Assembly: GCA_021775795.1 (NCBI GenBank)
Contig: JAJFHB010000015.1
Coordinates: 1-11,306, forward strand
Length of the DNA: 11,306 nucleotides
Direction: 5' to 3'
DNA from: Hyphomicrobiales bacterium
GTDB taxonomy: Bacteria; Pseudomonadota; Alphaproteobacteria; Rhizobiales; JAJFHB01
Positions 1 through 6,841 of this stretch are shown here, piece by piece; position 1 is the first letter of the stretch, and each line of letters opens with the position of its first letter. The notes under the pieces are model-generated. The model was not told the DNA's origin and did not search any database. It was given only the letters and a program-made list of their open reading frames with translations. The position numbers and the translations under genes were made by a program.

Positions 1-8
1 AGTGCGGC

Positions 9-13
9 GGAGG
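9..13 (+). promoter_or_regulatory. Ribosome binding site supporting the GTG start at 22
   Basis: GGAGG lies 8 bases before GTG 22. It decides this start in the absence of a nearby in-frame ATG. Confidence 0.6.
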
Positions 14-21
14 TTGCCGCT

Positions 22-810
22 GTGAACGGCGCCGGTGAACAACTTCTCAACATCGAGAATGTGTCCTTGTCATTCGGTGGGGTGAAAGCCATCCGTGACG
101 TGAGCTTCGACGTCATGAAGGGTGAAATTCGCGCCATTATCGGCCCGAACGGTGCCGGCAAGACGTCAATGCTTAATGTCATCAACGGCTTTTATCATCC
201 CCAGGAAGGCACAATTACCTACCGGGGTGAGAGCCGACACGACATGCGGCCCTATATTGCGGCTTCGCAAGGTATCGCGCGTACATTTCAGAATGTGGCC
301 CTGTTCCGTGGCATGACCACGCTCGACAACATCATGACCGGGCGCACTCTCAAGATGAAGACAGGGCTGATGTGGCACCTGTGGCGCTGGGGCAAGGCGG
401 AAGCAGAAGAGCTTGAACACCGCGAGTTTGTCGAACACATCATTTCATTTCTGGAGATCGAGGCGATCCGCAAGACGCCGGTCGGGCGTCTGCCTTATGG
501 CCTGCAAAAGCGTGTGGAGTTGGGTCGTGCTCTTGCCATGGAGCCGGAACTGCTTTTGCTCGATGAGCCCATGGCCGGCATGAATGTGGAAGAAAAAGAA
601 GACATGTCCCGGTTTGTTCTGGATGTGCGCGAGCATTTCGGCACTACAATCGCGCTGATCGAACACGACATGGGCGTGGTTATGGATTTGTCAGACCGGG
701 TCGTGGTTCTCGATTACGGCCAGAAAATTGCCGATGGCACTCCGGAAGAAGTGCGCGCAAATCAGAATGTTATTGACGCCTATCTTGGTGAAACCCATCA
801 CGATGAGTGA
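22..810 (+). CDS. LivG-type ATP-binding protein of a HAAT-family ABC importer
   Basis: This is a cytoplasmic ATPase subunit that powers import through the two permeases encoded next. The 262-residue product has all the ABC landmarks: Walker A GPNGAGKTS at residues 41-49, Q-loop Gln90 in RTFQN, a signature region LPYGLQKR at 157-164, Walker B LLLLDE at 177-182 and the switch His215 in IEHD. The signature lacks the textbook LSGGQ, but LivG proteins commonly carry a YG-type variant (E. coli LivG has a similar one), so this is family-typical. The AGMN stretch after Walker B also fits LivG. The start chosen is GTG at 22, preceded by GGAGG at 9-13 with an 8-base spacer. The frame stays open to the left edge, so an earlier start is possible but unneeded, since the ABC core begins about 10 residues in. 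An 88-base gap separates it from the permease gene. Family assignment is firm. The substrate is unknown, and the neighbouring PaaK-like gene argues against a plain amino-acid role. Confidence 0.93.
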   Translation: MNGAGEQLLNIENVSLSFGGVKAIRDVSFDVMKGEIRAIIGPNGAGKTSMLNVINGFYHPQEGTITYRGESRHDMRPYIAASQGIARTFQNVALFRGMTTLDNIMTGRTLKMKTGLMWHLWRWGKAEAEELEHREFVEHIISFLEIEAIRKTPVGRLPYGLQKRVELGRALAMEPELLLLDEPMAGMNVEEKEDMSRFVLDVREHFGTTIALIEHDMGVVMDLSDRVVVLDYGQKIADGTPEEVRANQNVIDAYLGETHHDE

Positions 811-819
811 TGGTGAATG

Positions 820-838
820 TTGGCCAGCTTCTGGCCGG
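820..838 (+). other. Intercistronic hairpin between the livG-like and livH-like genes
   Basis: GGCCAG (822-827) and CTGGCC (831-836) form a perfect 6-bp stem with a 3-base CTT loop. Two T-G wobbles (820-821 with 837-838) can extend it. No run of T follows, so it does not look like an intrinsic terminator. It sits just after the livG-like stop codon and may protect or partly insulate the transcript. That role is an inference. Confidence 0.4.
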
Positions 839-891
839 GGACGAAATTCAAATCGGGGACTGTTGGTTCATGAGTGAACTCGACACCGATC

Positions 892-897
892 GGAGAG
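892..897 (+). promoter_or_regulatory. Ribosome binding site of the livH-like gene
   Basis: GGAGAG ends one base before ATG 899 and four bases before ATG 902. The spacing favours the second ATG. Confidence 0.45.
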
Positions 898-898
898 C

Positions 899-2008
899 AT
901 GATGGTACTTTGGATTTTGTTGGTACTTGCGGCCGGAGCGGCTGTTTACTACGGCATCAGGTTCGAAGGCTCGCTCAAACAGCGTGATCGGCACGCCATG
1001 ATAGCGTTGTCCGCCATTACCGTTGTCATACTCGGCGTTCAACTCTATCGCGCAGAGTTGCTGGGAGAGATCTTCATCGAGCCCTTCGCCTTTATGGGCG
1101 AAGCGCCGGACCTGTTTGTACAGGTTTTATGGCAGGGCTTTGTGGATGGCACCCTCTATGCCCTGATTGCGCTTGGATTTGTTCTGATTTTCAAGGCGTC
1201 GGGCGTTTTCAATTTTGCGCAAGGCATCATGGTTGTGTTTGGTGCGTTGTCTCTCGTTGGCCTGCATGCGGCCGGAGTTCCCGCGTGGGGCGCGCTTGTC
1301 CTGGCGCTGGTGATCATGGGCGTGCTCGCTGTAGGTGTGGAGCGGATTGTGCTTCGCCCTTTGGTCAACCAGGAACCCATCATCTTGTTCATGGCAACAA
1401 TTGGACTTTGGTATTTCCTGATCGGCTTTGGGGAATTGATATTTGGTGGTGAGCCAAAGGTCATGATCACAGAACAACTCGGCCTGCCGACCGGTCGCTG
1501 GCGCTTTGATATACTGGGCGGCCGCGTCAACGTTAATCAGCTCGATGTTGCCGCTGCAGCGATCGCTGTACTGCTCGTGACGGGCCTTGGCATTTTCTTC
1601 AACAAGACGCGCATCGGACGGGCCTTGCGCGCGGTGGCTGATGACCATCAGGCGGCCATGTCAGTTGGCATTTCCCTCAATCAGATCTGGCGCATCGTTT
1701 GGTTTGCGGCCGGCATCGTTGCCCTTGCAACGGGTATAATGTGGGGAGCCAAGTCAGACGTCAGTTTTGCTCTGGCGATTGTCGCTCTCAAAGCGCTGCC
1801 GGTGCTCATTCTGGGAGGCTTCACGTCCATTCCTGGCGCCATCGTTGGTGGCCTGATCATTGGTATTGGTGAAAAAATGGCTGAGTTTTACTGGGGTCCG
1901 CTGGTTGGCGGCAGCATCGAAAGCTGGTTCCCCTATTTCCTTGCACTCATCTTTTTGCTGTTCAGGCCGCAAGGCTTGTTCGGTGACAAGATCATCGACC
2001 GGATTTAG
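899..2008 (+). CDS. LivH-type inner-membrane permease with an extended N-terminus
   Basis: This is one of the two membrane permeases of the importer. The LivH core begins near residue 73 with QGFVDGTLYALIALGFVL and runs on into VFNFAQG at 103-109, a characteristic block of this permease family. The cytoplasmic coupling loop that contacts the ATPase is visible at about 235-260 (NKTRIGRALRAVADDHQAA), followed by hydrophobic helices to the C-terminus. The protein is 369 residues, against roughly 290-310 for classic LivH. The surplus is an N-terminal piece with two likely membrane helices (about 3-20 and 33-50). Two adjacent ATG codons are possible starts. GGAGAG at 892-897 leaves only one base before ATG 899 but four before ATG 902, so initiation at 902 (368 residues) is somewhat more likely. 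Only 11 bases separate it from the LivM-type gene, consistent with co-transcription. Confidence 0.93.
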   Translation: MMVLWILLVLAAGAAVYYGIRFEGSLKQRDRHAMIALSAITVVILGVQLYRAELLGEIFIEPFAFMGEAPDLFVQVLWQGFVDGTLYALIALGFVLIFKASGVFNFAQGIMVVFGALSLVGLHAAGVPAWGALVLALVIMGVLAVGVERIVLRPLVNQEPIILFMATIGLWYFLIGFGELIFGGEPKVMITEQLGLPTGRWRFDILGGRVNVNQLDVAAAAIAVLLVTGLGIFFNKTRIGRALRAVADDHQAAMSVGISLNQIWRIVWFAAGIVALATGIMWGAKSDVSFALAIVALKALPVLILGGFTSIPGAIVGGLIIGIGEKMAEFYWGPLVGGSIESWFPYFLALIFLLFRPQGLFGDKIIDRI

Positions 2009-2019
2009 GGGGCAGTACG

Positions 2020-3096
2020 ATGTTTTATCGCGAAGCAGGTCAGTTCAAAACCACCTATCGGGCAGACCAGGCGGTGTTCCCGATCCGTCAGGATTTAATT
2101 GGCATTGTCATATTGATGGCATTTCTCGTTGTCGTTGTGCCGCTCACTTTCAATGACTTCTGGATCAGCTCGGTCATGATTCCGACGCTGATCTTTGCGC
2201 TGGCGGCGATCGGCTTGAACATTCTGACGGGATTTGCCGGGCAGCTTTCGCTTGGAACGGGCGGATTTATGGGGGTTGGAGCGTTTGCCTGCTACAAGCT
2301 CACCACCATTTTTCCTGAGGTCAACATCATCGTCCACATCGCCCTTTCAGGGCTTTTTGCGGCCGGTGTCGGGTTTGTTTTCGGGCTTCCAAGCTTGCGG
2401 GTGAAGGGATTCTATCTGGCCGTTGCGACGCTCGCCTCACAGTTCTTTCTGGAATGGTCCTTTGGTCGAATTCCGTGGCTCTACAATTACAACGCATCTG
2501 GCGCGATTGAGGTGCCGAACAAATATCTTTTCGGCATTCCGATTGCCGGGCCGACTGCTTCTGCCGAGGCGCGTTATCTGGTCGTGCTCGCCTTTGTGGT
2601 GGTTCTTACCTTCGTGGCGTCAAATCTGGTGCGAGGCCGTTTCGGCCGCGCCTGGATGGCCGTGCGCGACATGGACATTGCGGCGGAGCTGATCGGCATA
2701 AGGCTTTTGCCGACCAAGTTGATGGCCTTCACAATCAGTTCCTATTTCGCCGGTGTTGCGGGCGCGCTCATGGTGTTCATGTGGCTGGGCGCTGCAGAAG
2801 TTGCGAGCTTCGACATAAATGTTTCGTTCCAGATCTTGTTCATGGTCATCATTGGTGGCCTGGGCAGCATCATGGGGGCGTTCCTGGGAGCGGCCTTTAT
2901 CTGGAACTTGCCGATCCTGCTGCGCGGTGTGCCCAAGTTTTTTGGGTTGGATATCAATGCCGCCACGGTTGAACACATTCAGTTCATGGTCGTGGGTGGC
3001 ATGATCATCTTTTTCCTTATTGTGGAACCGAGCGGCTTTGCCCGGCTCTGGCAGATTACGAAAGAAAAACTCCGACGATGGCCGTTTCCTTACTAG
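2020..3096 (+). CDS. LivM-type inner-membrane permease
   Basis: This is the second permease of the importer and forms the translocation path with the LivH-type subunit. The hallmark LivM block GLNILTGFAGQLSLG is at residues 65-79 and continues to GVGAF at 85-89. The coupling loop VRGRFGRAWMAVRDMDIAAE starts at residue 204, followed by the usual helix-rich C-terminal half with repeated GG and GA pairs. The 358-residue length is normal for the family, which often has a short cytoplasmic N-terminal arm, here about residues 1-25. The ATG at 2020 follows the upstream stop by 11 bases, and a G-rich ribosome-binding stretch (2008-2012) overlaps that stop, so the two permease genes are probably translationally close-linked. 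The product ends with a short basic tail (TKEKLRRWPFPY). Family assignment is firm. The cargo is not deducible from the sequence. Confidence 0.94.
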   Translation: MFYREAGQFKTTYRADQAVFPIRQDLIGIVILMAFLVVVVPLTFNDFWISSVMIPTLIFALAAIGLNILTGFAGQLSLGTGGFMGVGAFACYKLTTIFPEVNIIVHIALSGLFAAGVGFVFGLPSLRVKGFYLAVATLASQFFLEWSFGRIPWLYNYNASGAIEVPNKYLFGIPIAGPTASAEARYLVVLAFVVVLTFVASNLVRGRFGRAWMAVRDMDIAAELIGIRLLPTKLMAFTISSYFAGVAGALMVFMWLGAAEVASFDINVSFQILFMVIIGGLGSIMGAFLGAAFIWNLPILLRGVPKFFGLDINAATVEHIQFMVVGGMIIFFLIVEPSGFARLWQITKEKLRRWPFPY

Positions 3097-3172
3097 GACG
3101 GACATTGGTAACAAGGTCATAGACTTATTGGGATTTTACCATTTCAGGATGCAGTGCTACGTTTAAGACAAG

Positions 3173-3190
3173 CCGGACGATAAAGTTCGG
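3173..3190 (+). other. Small hairpin in the leader of the binding-protein gene
   Basis: CCGGAC (3173-3178) can pair with GTTCGG (3185-3190) through one G-T wobble around a 6-base GATAAA loop. It lies in the 181-base gap (3097-3277) between the LivM-type gene and the binding-protein gene. In that gap I see no convincing promoter or intrinsic terminator. Such gaps before a binding-protein gene often hold an extra promoter or an mRNA-stabilising structure, but nothing here proves that. Confidence 0.3.
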
Positions 3191-3264
3191 ATGGCACGCC
3201 AGAAATGGTGAAAATAACCCGGAAAACTGCAGGTTGCGGGGCACCGGGAACAAAACAAACGAGT

Positions 3265-3270
3265 GGAGGA
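3265..3270 (+). promoter_or_regulatory. Strong ribosome binding site of the binding-protein gene
   Basis: GGAGGA sits 7 bases before ATG 3278 and is followed by an AT-rich spacer. It is among the strongest Shine-Dalgarno matches in the cluster. Confidence 0.7.
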
Positions 3271-3277
3271 TATATAA

Positions 3278-4591
3278 ATGAGTTTCAAAAAACTCGCATT
3301 GGGCATTGGTGCTGCTGGCATGCTCGCGTCCGGGCTGTTCGCGGCATCTACCCCCGCGCAGGCGGAAGATACGATCTACGTGCCGCTTCTCACATACCGA
3401 ACCGGCGCATTTGCTGGCAGCGGTGTGCCGATCGCCAACGGGCTGCATGACTATCTTGCCATGCTCAACGAGCGTGATGGCGGTGTCGGTGGCGCACGTC
3501 TGATCATTGAGGAATGTGAAACCGGCTACAACGCGCAAAAGGGCGTTGAATGCTATGAAAGCACCAAGGGCAATGGCGCCATCGTCTACAATCCGTTCTC
3601 AACGGGTATCACGTTGCAGCTGATCCCGAAGGCTCCGGTGGACGAGATCCCCATTCTCTCCATGGGCTATGGCCTCTCGGCAACGGCAGTGGGTGAAACA
3701 TTTCCGTGGACCTTCAACGCACCGGCTACTTACTGGAGCCAGATGTCCGCCATCATTACCCACATCAACGAGCAGGGTGACGGCATTGCGGGTCAGAAAA
3801 TCGGCTTTATCTATCTTGACGTCGGATATGGCCGTGAGCCGATCGATCTGCTTGACGCACTTGCTGCAGACATGGGCTTTGAAGTCGTGAAAGTTCCGGT
3901 TGCCGTTGCAGAAATGCAGAGCCAGTCTTCACATTGGTTGCAGGTCCGCCGTGAAAATCCTGACTGGATGATCATGTGGGGCTGGGGTGCAATGAACCCG
4001 ACCGCGATCAAGGAAGCCATCAACATCGACTACCCGATGGATCGTTTCATCGGCGTTTGGTGGTCAGGTGGTGACTCAGATCTTCGTCCGGCTGGTGATG
4101 ATGCCATCGGTTATCTCTCAGCTAACTTCCATGCCACCGGTACAGACTTTCCAGCGATTCAGGACATTCTGACTCATGTTGTCGATGCCGGACTGAGCCA
4201 GGCGAGCCGCGAGTCTGTTGGTGAGAACTACTACAATCGTGGTCTCATGAACTCGGTGCTGATCGCCGAAGGCATTCGCACGGCGCAGGAGTTGACTGGC
4301 AAGGTTGCCATTACCGGTGCTGACATGCGCATGGGTCTGGAAAATATGAACCTGTCGGAAGAGCGTCTTGCGGAAATCGGCCTGGCCGGCTTTACAAATC
4401 CGATAACGGTTACCTGTGAAGACCATGCCGGTGCACATCCGATCTATCTGCAGCAGTGGAATGGCGCAGGCTGGGAAGCTGCTTCAGACTGGATTACGCC
4501 CATGCGTGATCGTGTCCGTCCGCTTCTTGAAGCTGCCGCAGAAGCGTATGTTGCCGACAAGCCTGACTGGGAGACCCAGAGCTGCAACTAA
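3278..4591 (+). CDS. Periplasmic substrate-binding protein of the HAAT importer (LivK-like fold)
   Basis: This protein captures the cargo in the periplasm and delivers it to the permeases. The N-terminus is a clear Sec signal peptide: Lys4-Lys5, a hydrophobic core to about residue 23, and a predicted cleavage after Ala-Gln-Ala at 27-29, leaving mature protein from Glu30. The mature chain begins with the first strand and the receptor-type segment VPLLTYRTGAFAGSG. It continues with a Cys80/Cys92 pair in ECETGY...VECYE that could form a disulfide, and two later cysteines, 380 and 436, could form another. The 437 residues exceed the roughly 370 of LivK. That length suits the larger Peripla_BP_6 subgroup linked to non-amino-acid cargo, though this is inference. 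The start ATG 3278 has a strong GGAGGA at 3265-3270 with a 7-base spacer. Strong translation fits the excess of binding protein usually needed. The ligand is unknown. Confidence 0.9.
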   Translation: MSFKKLALGIGAAGMLASGLFAASTPAQAEDTIYVPLLTYRTGAFAGSGVPIANGLHDYLAMLNERDGGVGGARLIIEECETGYNAQKGVECYESTKGNGAIVYNPFSTGITLQLIPKAPVDEIPILSMGYGLSATAVGETFPWTFNAPATYWSQMSAIITHINEQGDGIAGQKIGFIYLDVGYGREPIDLLDALAADMGFEVVKVPVAVAEMQSQSSHWLQVRRENPDWMIMWGWGAMNPTAIKEAINIDYPMDRFIGVWWSGGDSDLRPAGDDAIGYLSANFHATGTDFPAIQDILTHVVDAGLSQASRESVGENYYNRGLMNSVLIAEGIRTAQELTGKVAITGADMRMGLENMNLSEERLAEIGLAGFTNPITVTCEDHAGAHPIYLQQWNGAGWEAASDWITPMRDRVRPLLEAAAEAYVADKPDWETQSCN

Positions 4592-4633
4592 GCAGTTCAA
4601 CGTCTCTTATTCTCGTAAGTACGGAGAAACACA

Positions 4634-5452
4634 GTGAGTGAAAACGGCTCGACCAGCGTCTTAAGCGTGAACAACATTGAGGTCATTTATGACCATGTTA
4701 TTCTCGTGTTGAAGGGCGTTTCGCTCGAAGTTCCCGAGGGGGGCATTGTTGCCCTCCTCGGAGCTAACGGCGCCGGCAAAACGACAACTTTGAAAGCGAT
4801 TTCCAATCTGCTTCACGCCGAGCGCGGCGAAGTCACGAAAGGAAGTATCGAGTTCAAGGGTGATCAGATTGACCGGCTTAATCCAAACGAACTTGTGCGC
4901 CGCGGGTGTATTCAGGTGATGGAAGGCCGTCACTGTTTTGAGCATCTGACGGTTGAAGAAAACCTCATGACCGGCGCTTTTACGCGCAAGGATGGCCGCG
5001 CCAAGATCGCTGCTGATCTTGATCTTGTTTACAGCTATTTCCCCAGGCTGCGTGACCGCAAAACCTCCCTGGCGGGCTATATTTCGGGTGGCGAACAGCA
5101 AATGTGTGCAATTGGCCGGGCCTTGATGTCCCGACCGGACATGATCCTGCTGGATGAGCCCTCCATGGGACTTGCGCCGCAGCTTGTCGAAGAAATCTTC
5201 GAAATCGTGAAACGCCTTAACGAAGAAGAACAGGTCAGTTTCCTGCTGGCCGAGCAGAACACGAACGTTGCCCTCAAGTACGCCAAATACGGCTACATCC
5301 TTGAAAACGGACGGGTCGTTATGGATGGCGAAGCAGCGCAACTTCGCGAGAACGAAGACGTGAAGGAATTTTATCTCGGCATTTCCGGCGACAACCGGAG
5401 ATCGTTCAAGAACGTCAAGCATTACAAGCGCCGCAAGCGCTGGCTGGCATAG
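4634..5452 (+). CDS. LivF-type ATP-binding protein with a basic C-terminal tail
   Basis: This is the second ATPase of the importer, expected to pair with the LivG-type subunit. Landmarks in the 272-residue product are Walker A GANGAGKTT at 43-51, Q-loop Gln94, a canonical-type signature ISGGEQQ at 150-156, Walker B with Asp174-Glu175 in LLDEP, and the segment SMGLAPQLVEEIF typical of LivF. The position normally held by the switch His is Gln in LLAEQN, as is usual for LivF. The product is longer than classic LivF (about 235), mainly because of a charged C-terminus (about residues 250-272) ending KHYKRRKRWLA. The start is GTG 4634, with GGAGAA at 4623-4628 five bases upstream. The gene follows the binding-protein gene after 42 bases with no visible terminator, so it belongs to the same operon. 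Assignment to the LivF family is firm. Confidence 0.94.
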   Translation: MSENGSTSVLSVNNIEVIYDHVILVLKGVSLEVPEGGIVALLGANGAGKTTTLKAISNLLHAERGEVTKGSIEFKGDQIDRLNPNELVRRGCIQVMEGRHCFEHLTVEENLMTGAFTRKDGRAKIAADLDLVYSYFPRLRDRKTSLAGYISGGEQQMCAIGRALMSRPDMILLDEPSMGLAPQLVEEIFEIVKRLNEEEQVSFLLAEQNTNVALKYAKYGYILENGRVVMDGEAAQLRENEDVKEFYLGISGDNRRSFKNVKHYKRRKRWLA

Positions 5453-5460
5453 TTTGATCG

Positions 5461-5510
5461 GTTCGCCTGAGGGCGGACTCTAGAGCTTTGGTCTAGTTGC
5501 CCGCAGACCG
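5461..5510 (+). other. Cluster of overlapping small inverted repeats between the livF-like and paaK-like genes
   Basis: The 132-base gap (5453-5584) contains three short dyads. GTTCGCC/GGCGGAC (5461-5467 with 5472-5478, one G-T wobble) encloses a 4-base loop. CTAGA/TCTAG occurs at about 5480-5484 and 5492-5496. GGTCT/AGACC pairs 5490-5494 with 5505-5509. The second and third overlap and cannot form together. No T-run follows the first stem, so intrinsic termination is not supported. They could modulate transcript stability or read-through, which is speculative. Confidence 0.3.
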
Positions 5511-5570
5511 GAAAATGCTCTATCAGGGCAGGGCACGATCGACTAGCATTTCGATGACATTTGAATTTAC

Positions 5571-5575
5571 AGAGG
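5571..5575 (+). promoter_or_regulatory. Ribosome binding site deciding the ATG 5585 start
   Basis: AGAGG lies 9 bases before ATG 5585. It lies inside the reading frame that would begin at TTG 5561, so it supports the shorter protein. Confidence 0.5.
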
Positions 5576-5584
5576 TCTTGGGGC

Positions 5585-6823
5585 ATGAGCGCTGAGCATT
5601 ATGACGCTATGGAAACGCGGACGTCCGCGCAACGTGATGCAGAATTGTTTGAGCGACTTTCAGCCCAAATTGCGCATGCCATAGAGAAAGCACCGGGTTG
5701 GGCCGCACACCTTGCGGGAACTGATGCAAAAGAAGTGACCTCACGCGAGGCGTTGGCGAAGCTGCCGGTGTTGCGGAAATCCGATCTCAAGAGCCTGCAA
5801 ACCGCGAACCCACCGTTCGGGGGCTTTGCCACTTGTGAACCGGGCGATGCCATTCGCCTGTTCATGTCACCCGGCCCCATTTATGAACCGCAGGATCGGG
5901 CTGCCGATTCGTGGAGTGGCGCACGGGCCCTGTTTGCGAGCGGCTTTCGCAAAGGCGACATTGTCCTCAACTGCCTCTCCTATCATCTGACGCCGGGCGG
6001 TTTCATTATGGAAAGCAGTGCCCAGGCTGTTGGTTGTGCGGTTATCCCGGGAGGGGTGGGCAACACTGAACTTCAGCTCGATATGGTCGAGGCCTTCAAA
6101 CCCGTCGGTTATGTAGGTACGCCCGATTTCCTGAAGATCCTGCTCGATAAGGCACTTGAGCTTGGCAAAGATGCCTCATCGATCCGAAAGGCGGGATTGG
6201 GAGGTGCTGCACTTCCGGAATCGCTGCGGAGTGAGTTCAAGGATCGCGGTATCACTGCCTATCAATCCTTTGCCACCGCTGATGTGGGGATGATTGCCTA
6301 TGAAACGCCAGCCCTTGAAGGCATGGTCGTTGATGAAAACTGCATCGTTGAAATTGTCCGGCCAGGTACTGGTGATCCGGTTCCCGAAGGTGATGTCGGA
6401 GAACTGGTGGTGACATCATTCAATGCCGCGTATCCGATGATACGCCTGGCGACAGGTGATCTTTCCGCCGTTATGCCCGGCACCAGCCCTTGCGGTCGCA
6501 CCAACATGCGCATTCGCGGCTGGATGGGACGGGCTGATCAACGCACAAAAGTGAAGGGCATGTTCATCGACCCTGCGCAGATTGGCGAAATCGCCGGGCG
6601 GCATCCTGAACTTGGCCGTCTGCGGCTGGTCGTCGGCCGGGAAAACGAGCAAGATGTCATGGTGCTCAAAGCTGAAACGTCCCAGGCAGATGAGGGCCTG
6701 CGCGATGCCGTGGCCCAAACCGTTCAAACTGTCTGCAAGGTTCGCGGTGCGGTTGAGCTGCTGGAAACAGGCGTTTTGCCGAACGATGGCAAAGTCATAT
6801 CTGACGAACGCGATTACAGCTAA
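5585..6823 (+). CDS. PaaK-like adenylate-forming protein (phenylacetate-CoA ligase family) lacking the usual P-loop
   Basis: Related enzymes activate phenylacetate or similar acids to acyl-adenylates and then CoA thioesters in the cytoplasm. In this 412-residue product the core motifs after the P-loop are recognisable. The acyl-adenylate motif is YQSFATADVG at 226-235. The ribose-binding Asp292 lies in RLATGDL. The hinge region is GRADQRTKVKG at about 315-325. A C-terminal candidate catalytic Lys403 sits in NDGKVISDER. The Ser/Thr/Gly-rich phosphate loop normally found near residue 95 is absent; in its place is SPGPIYEP at 95-102. I recall similar replacements in PaaK-family proteins beside comparable importers, so this may be a subfamily trait and not decay. 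The frame is intact. The start chosen is ATG 5585, with AGAGG at 5571-5575 nine bases upstream. A TTG at 5561 would add eight residues but has a poorer context. The gene is the last of the importer cluster. It is probably a ligase or CoA-transfer partner for the imported acid, but activity is unproven. Confidence 0.85.
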   Translation: MSAEHYDAMETRTSAQRDAELFERLSAQIAHAIEKAPGWAAHLAGTDAKEVTSREALAKLPVLRKSDLKSLQTANPPFGGFATCEPGDAIRLFMSPGPIYEPQDRAADSWSGARALFASGFRKGDIVLNCLSYHLTPGGFIMESSAQAVGCAVIPGGVGNTELQLDMVEAFKPVGYVGTPDFLKILLDKALELGKDASSIRKAGLGGAALPESLRSEFKDRGITAYQSFATADVGMIAYETPALEGMVVDENCIVEIVRPGTGDPVPEGDVGELVVTSFNAAYPMIRLATGDLSAVMPGTSPCGRTNMRIRGWMGRADQRTKVKGMFIDPAQIGEIAGRHPELGRLRLVVGRENEQDVMVLKAETSQADEGLRDAVAQTVQTVCKVRGAVELLETGVLPNDGKVISDERDYS

Positions 6824-6841
6824 CGCACCCTTTGATTGCCC

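Noticed and set aside
41..810. Naming the importer genes livG/H/M/K/F outright
   Set aside because: The families match, but the PaaK-like neighbour, long binding protein and extended subunits suggest different cargo, so symbols would mislead.
820..838. The hairpin after the livG-like gene as an intrinsic terminator
   Set aside because: The stem is good, but a G-rich stretch follows instead of a T-run, and the operon continues downstream.
1127..1648. A 173-residue minus-strand open frame opposite the LivH-type gene
   Set aside because: The translation is rich in His, Gln, Asn and Arg, as expected for the complement of membrane-protein codons, and no family features are seen.
2620..3120. A 166-residue minus-strand open frame opposite the LivM-type gene
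   Set aside because: It shows the same antisense composition bias and overlaps a clear permease gene.
4661..5422. A 253-residue open frame on the minus strand opposite the LivF-type gene
   Set aside because: It lies wholly antisense to a well-conserved ATPase gene, has no recognisable domain, and long antisense frames are common opposite coding DNA of this composition.
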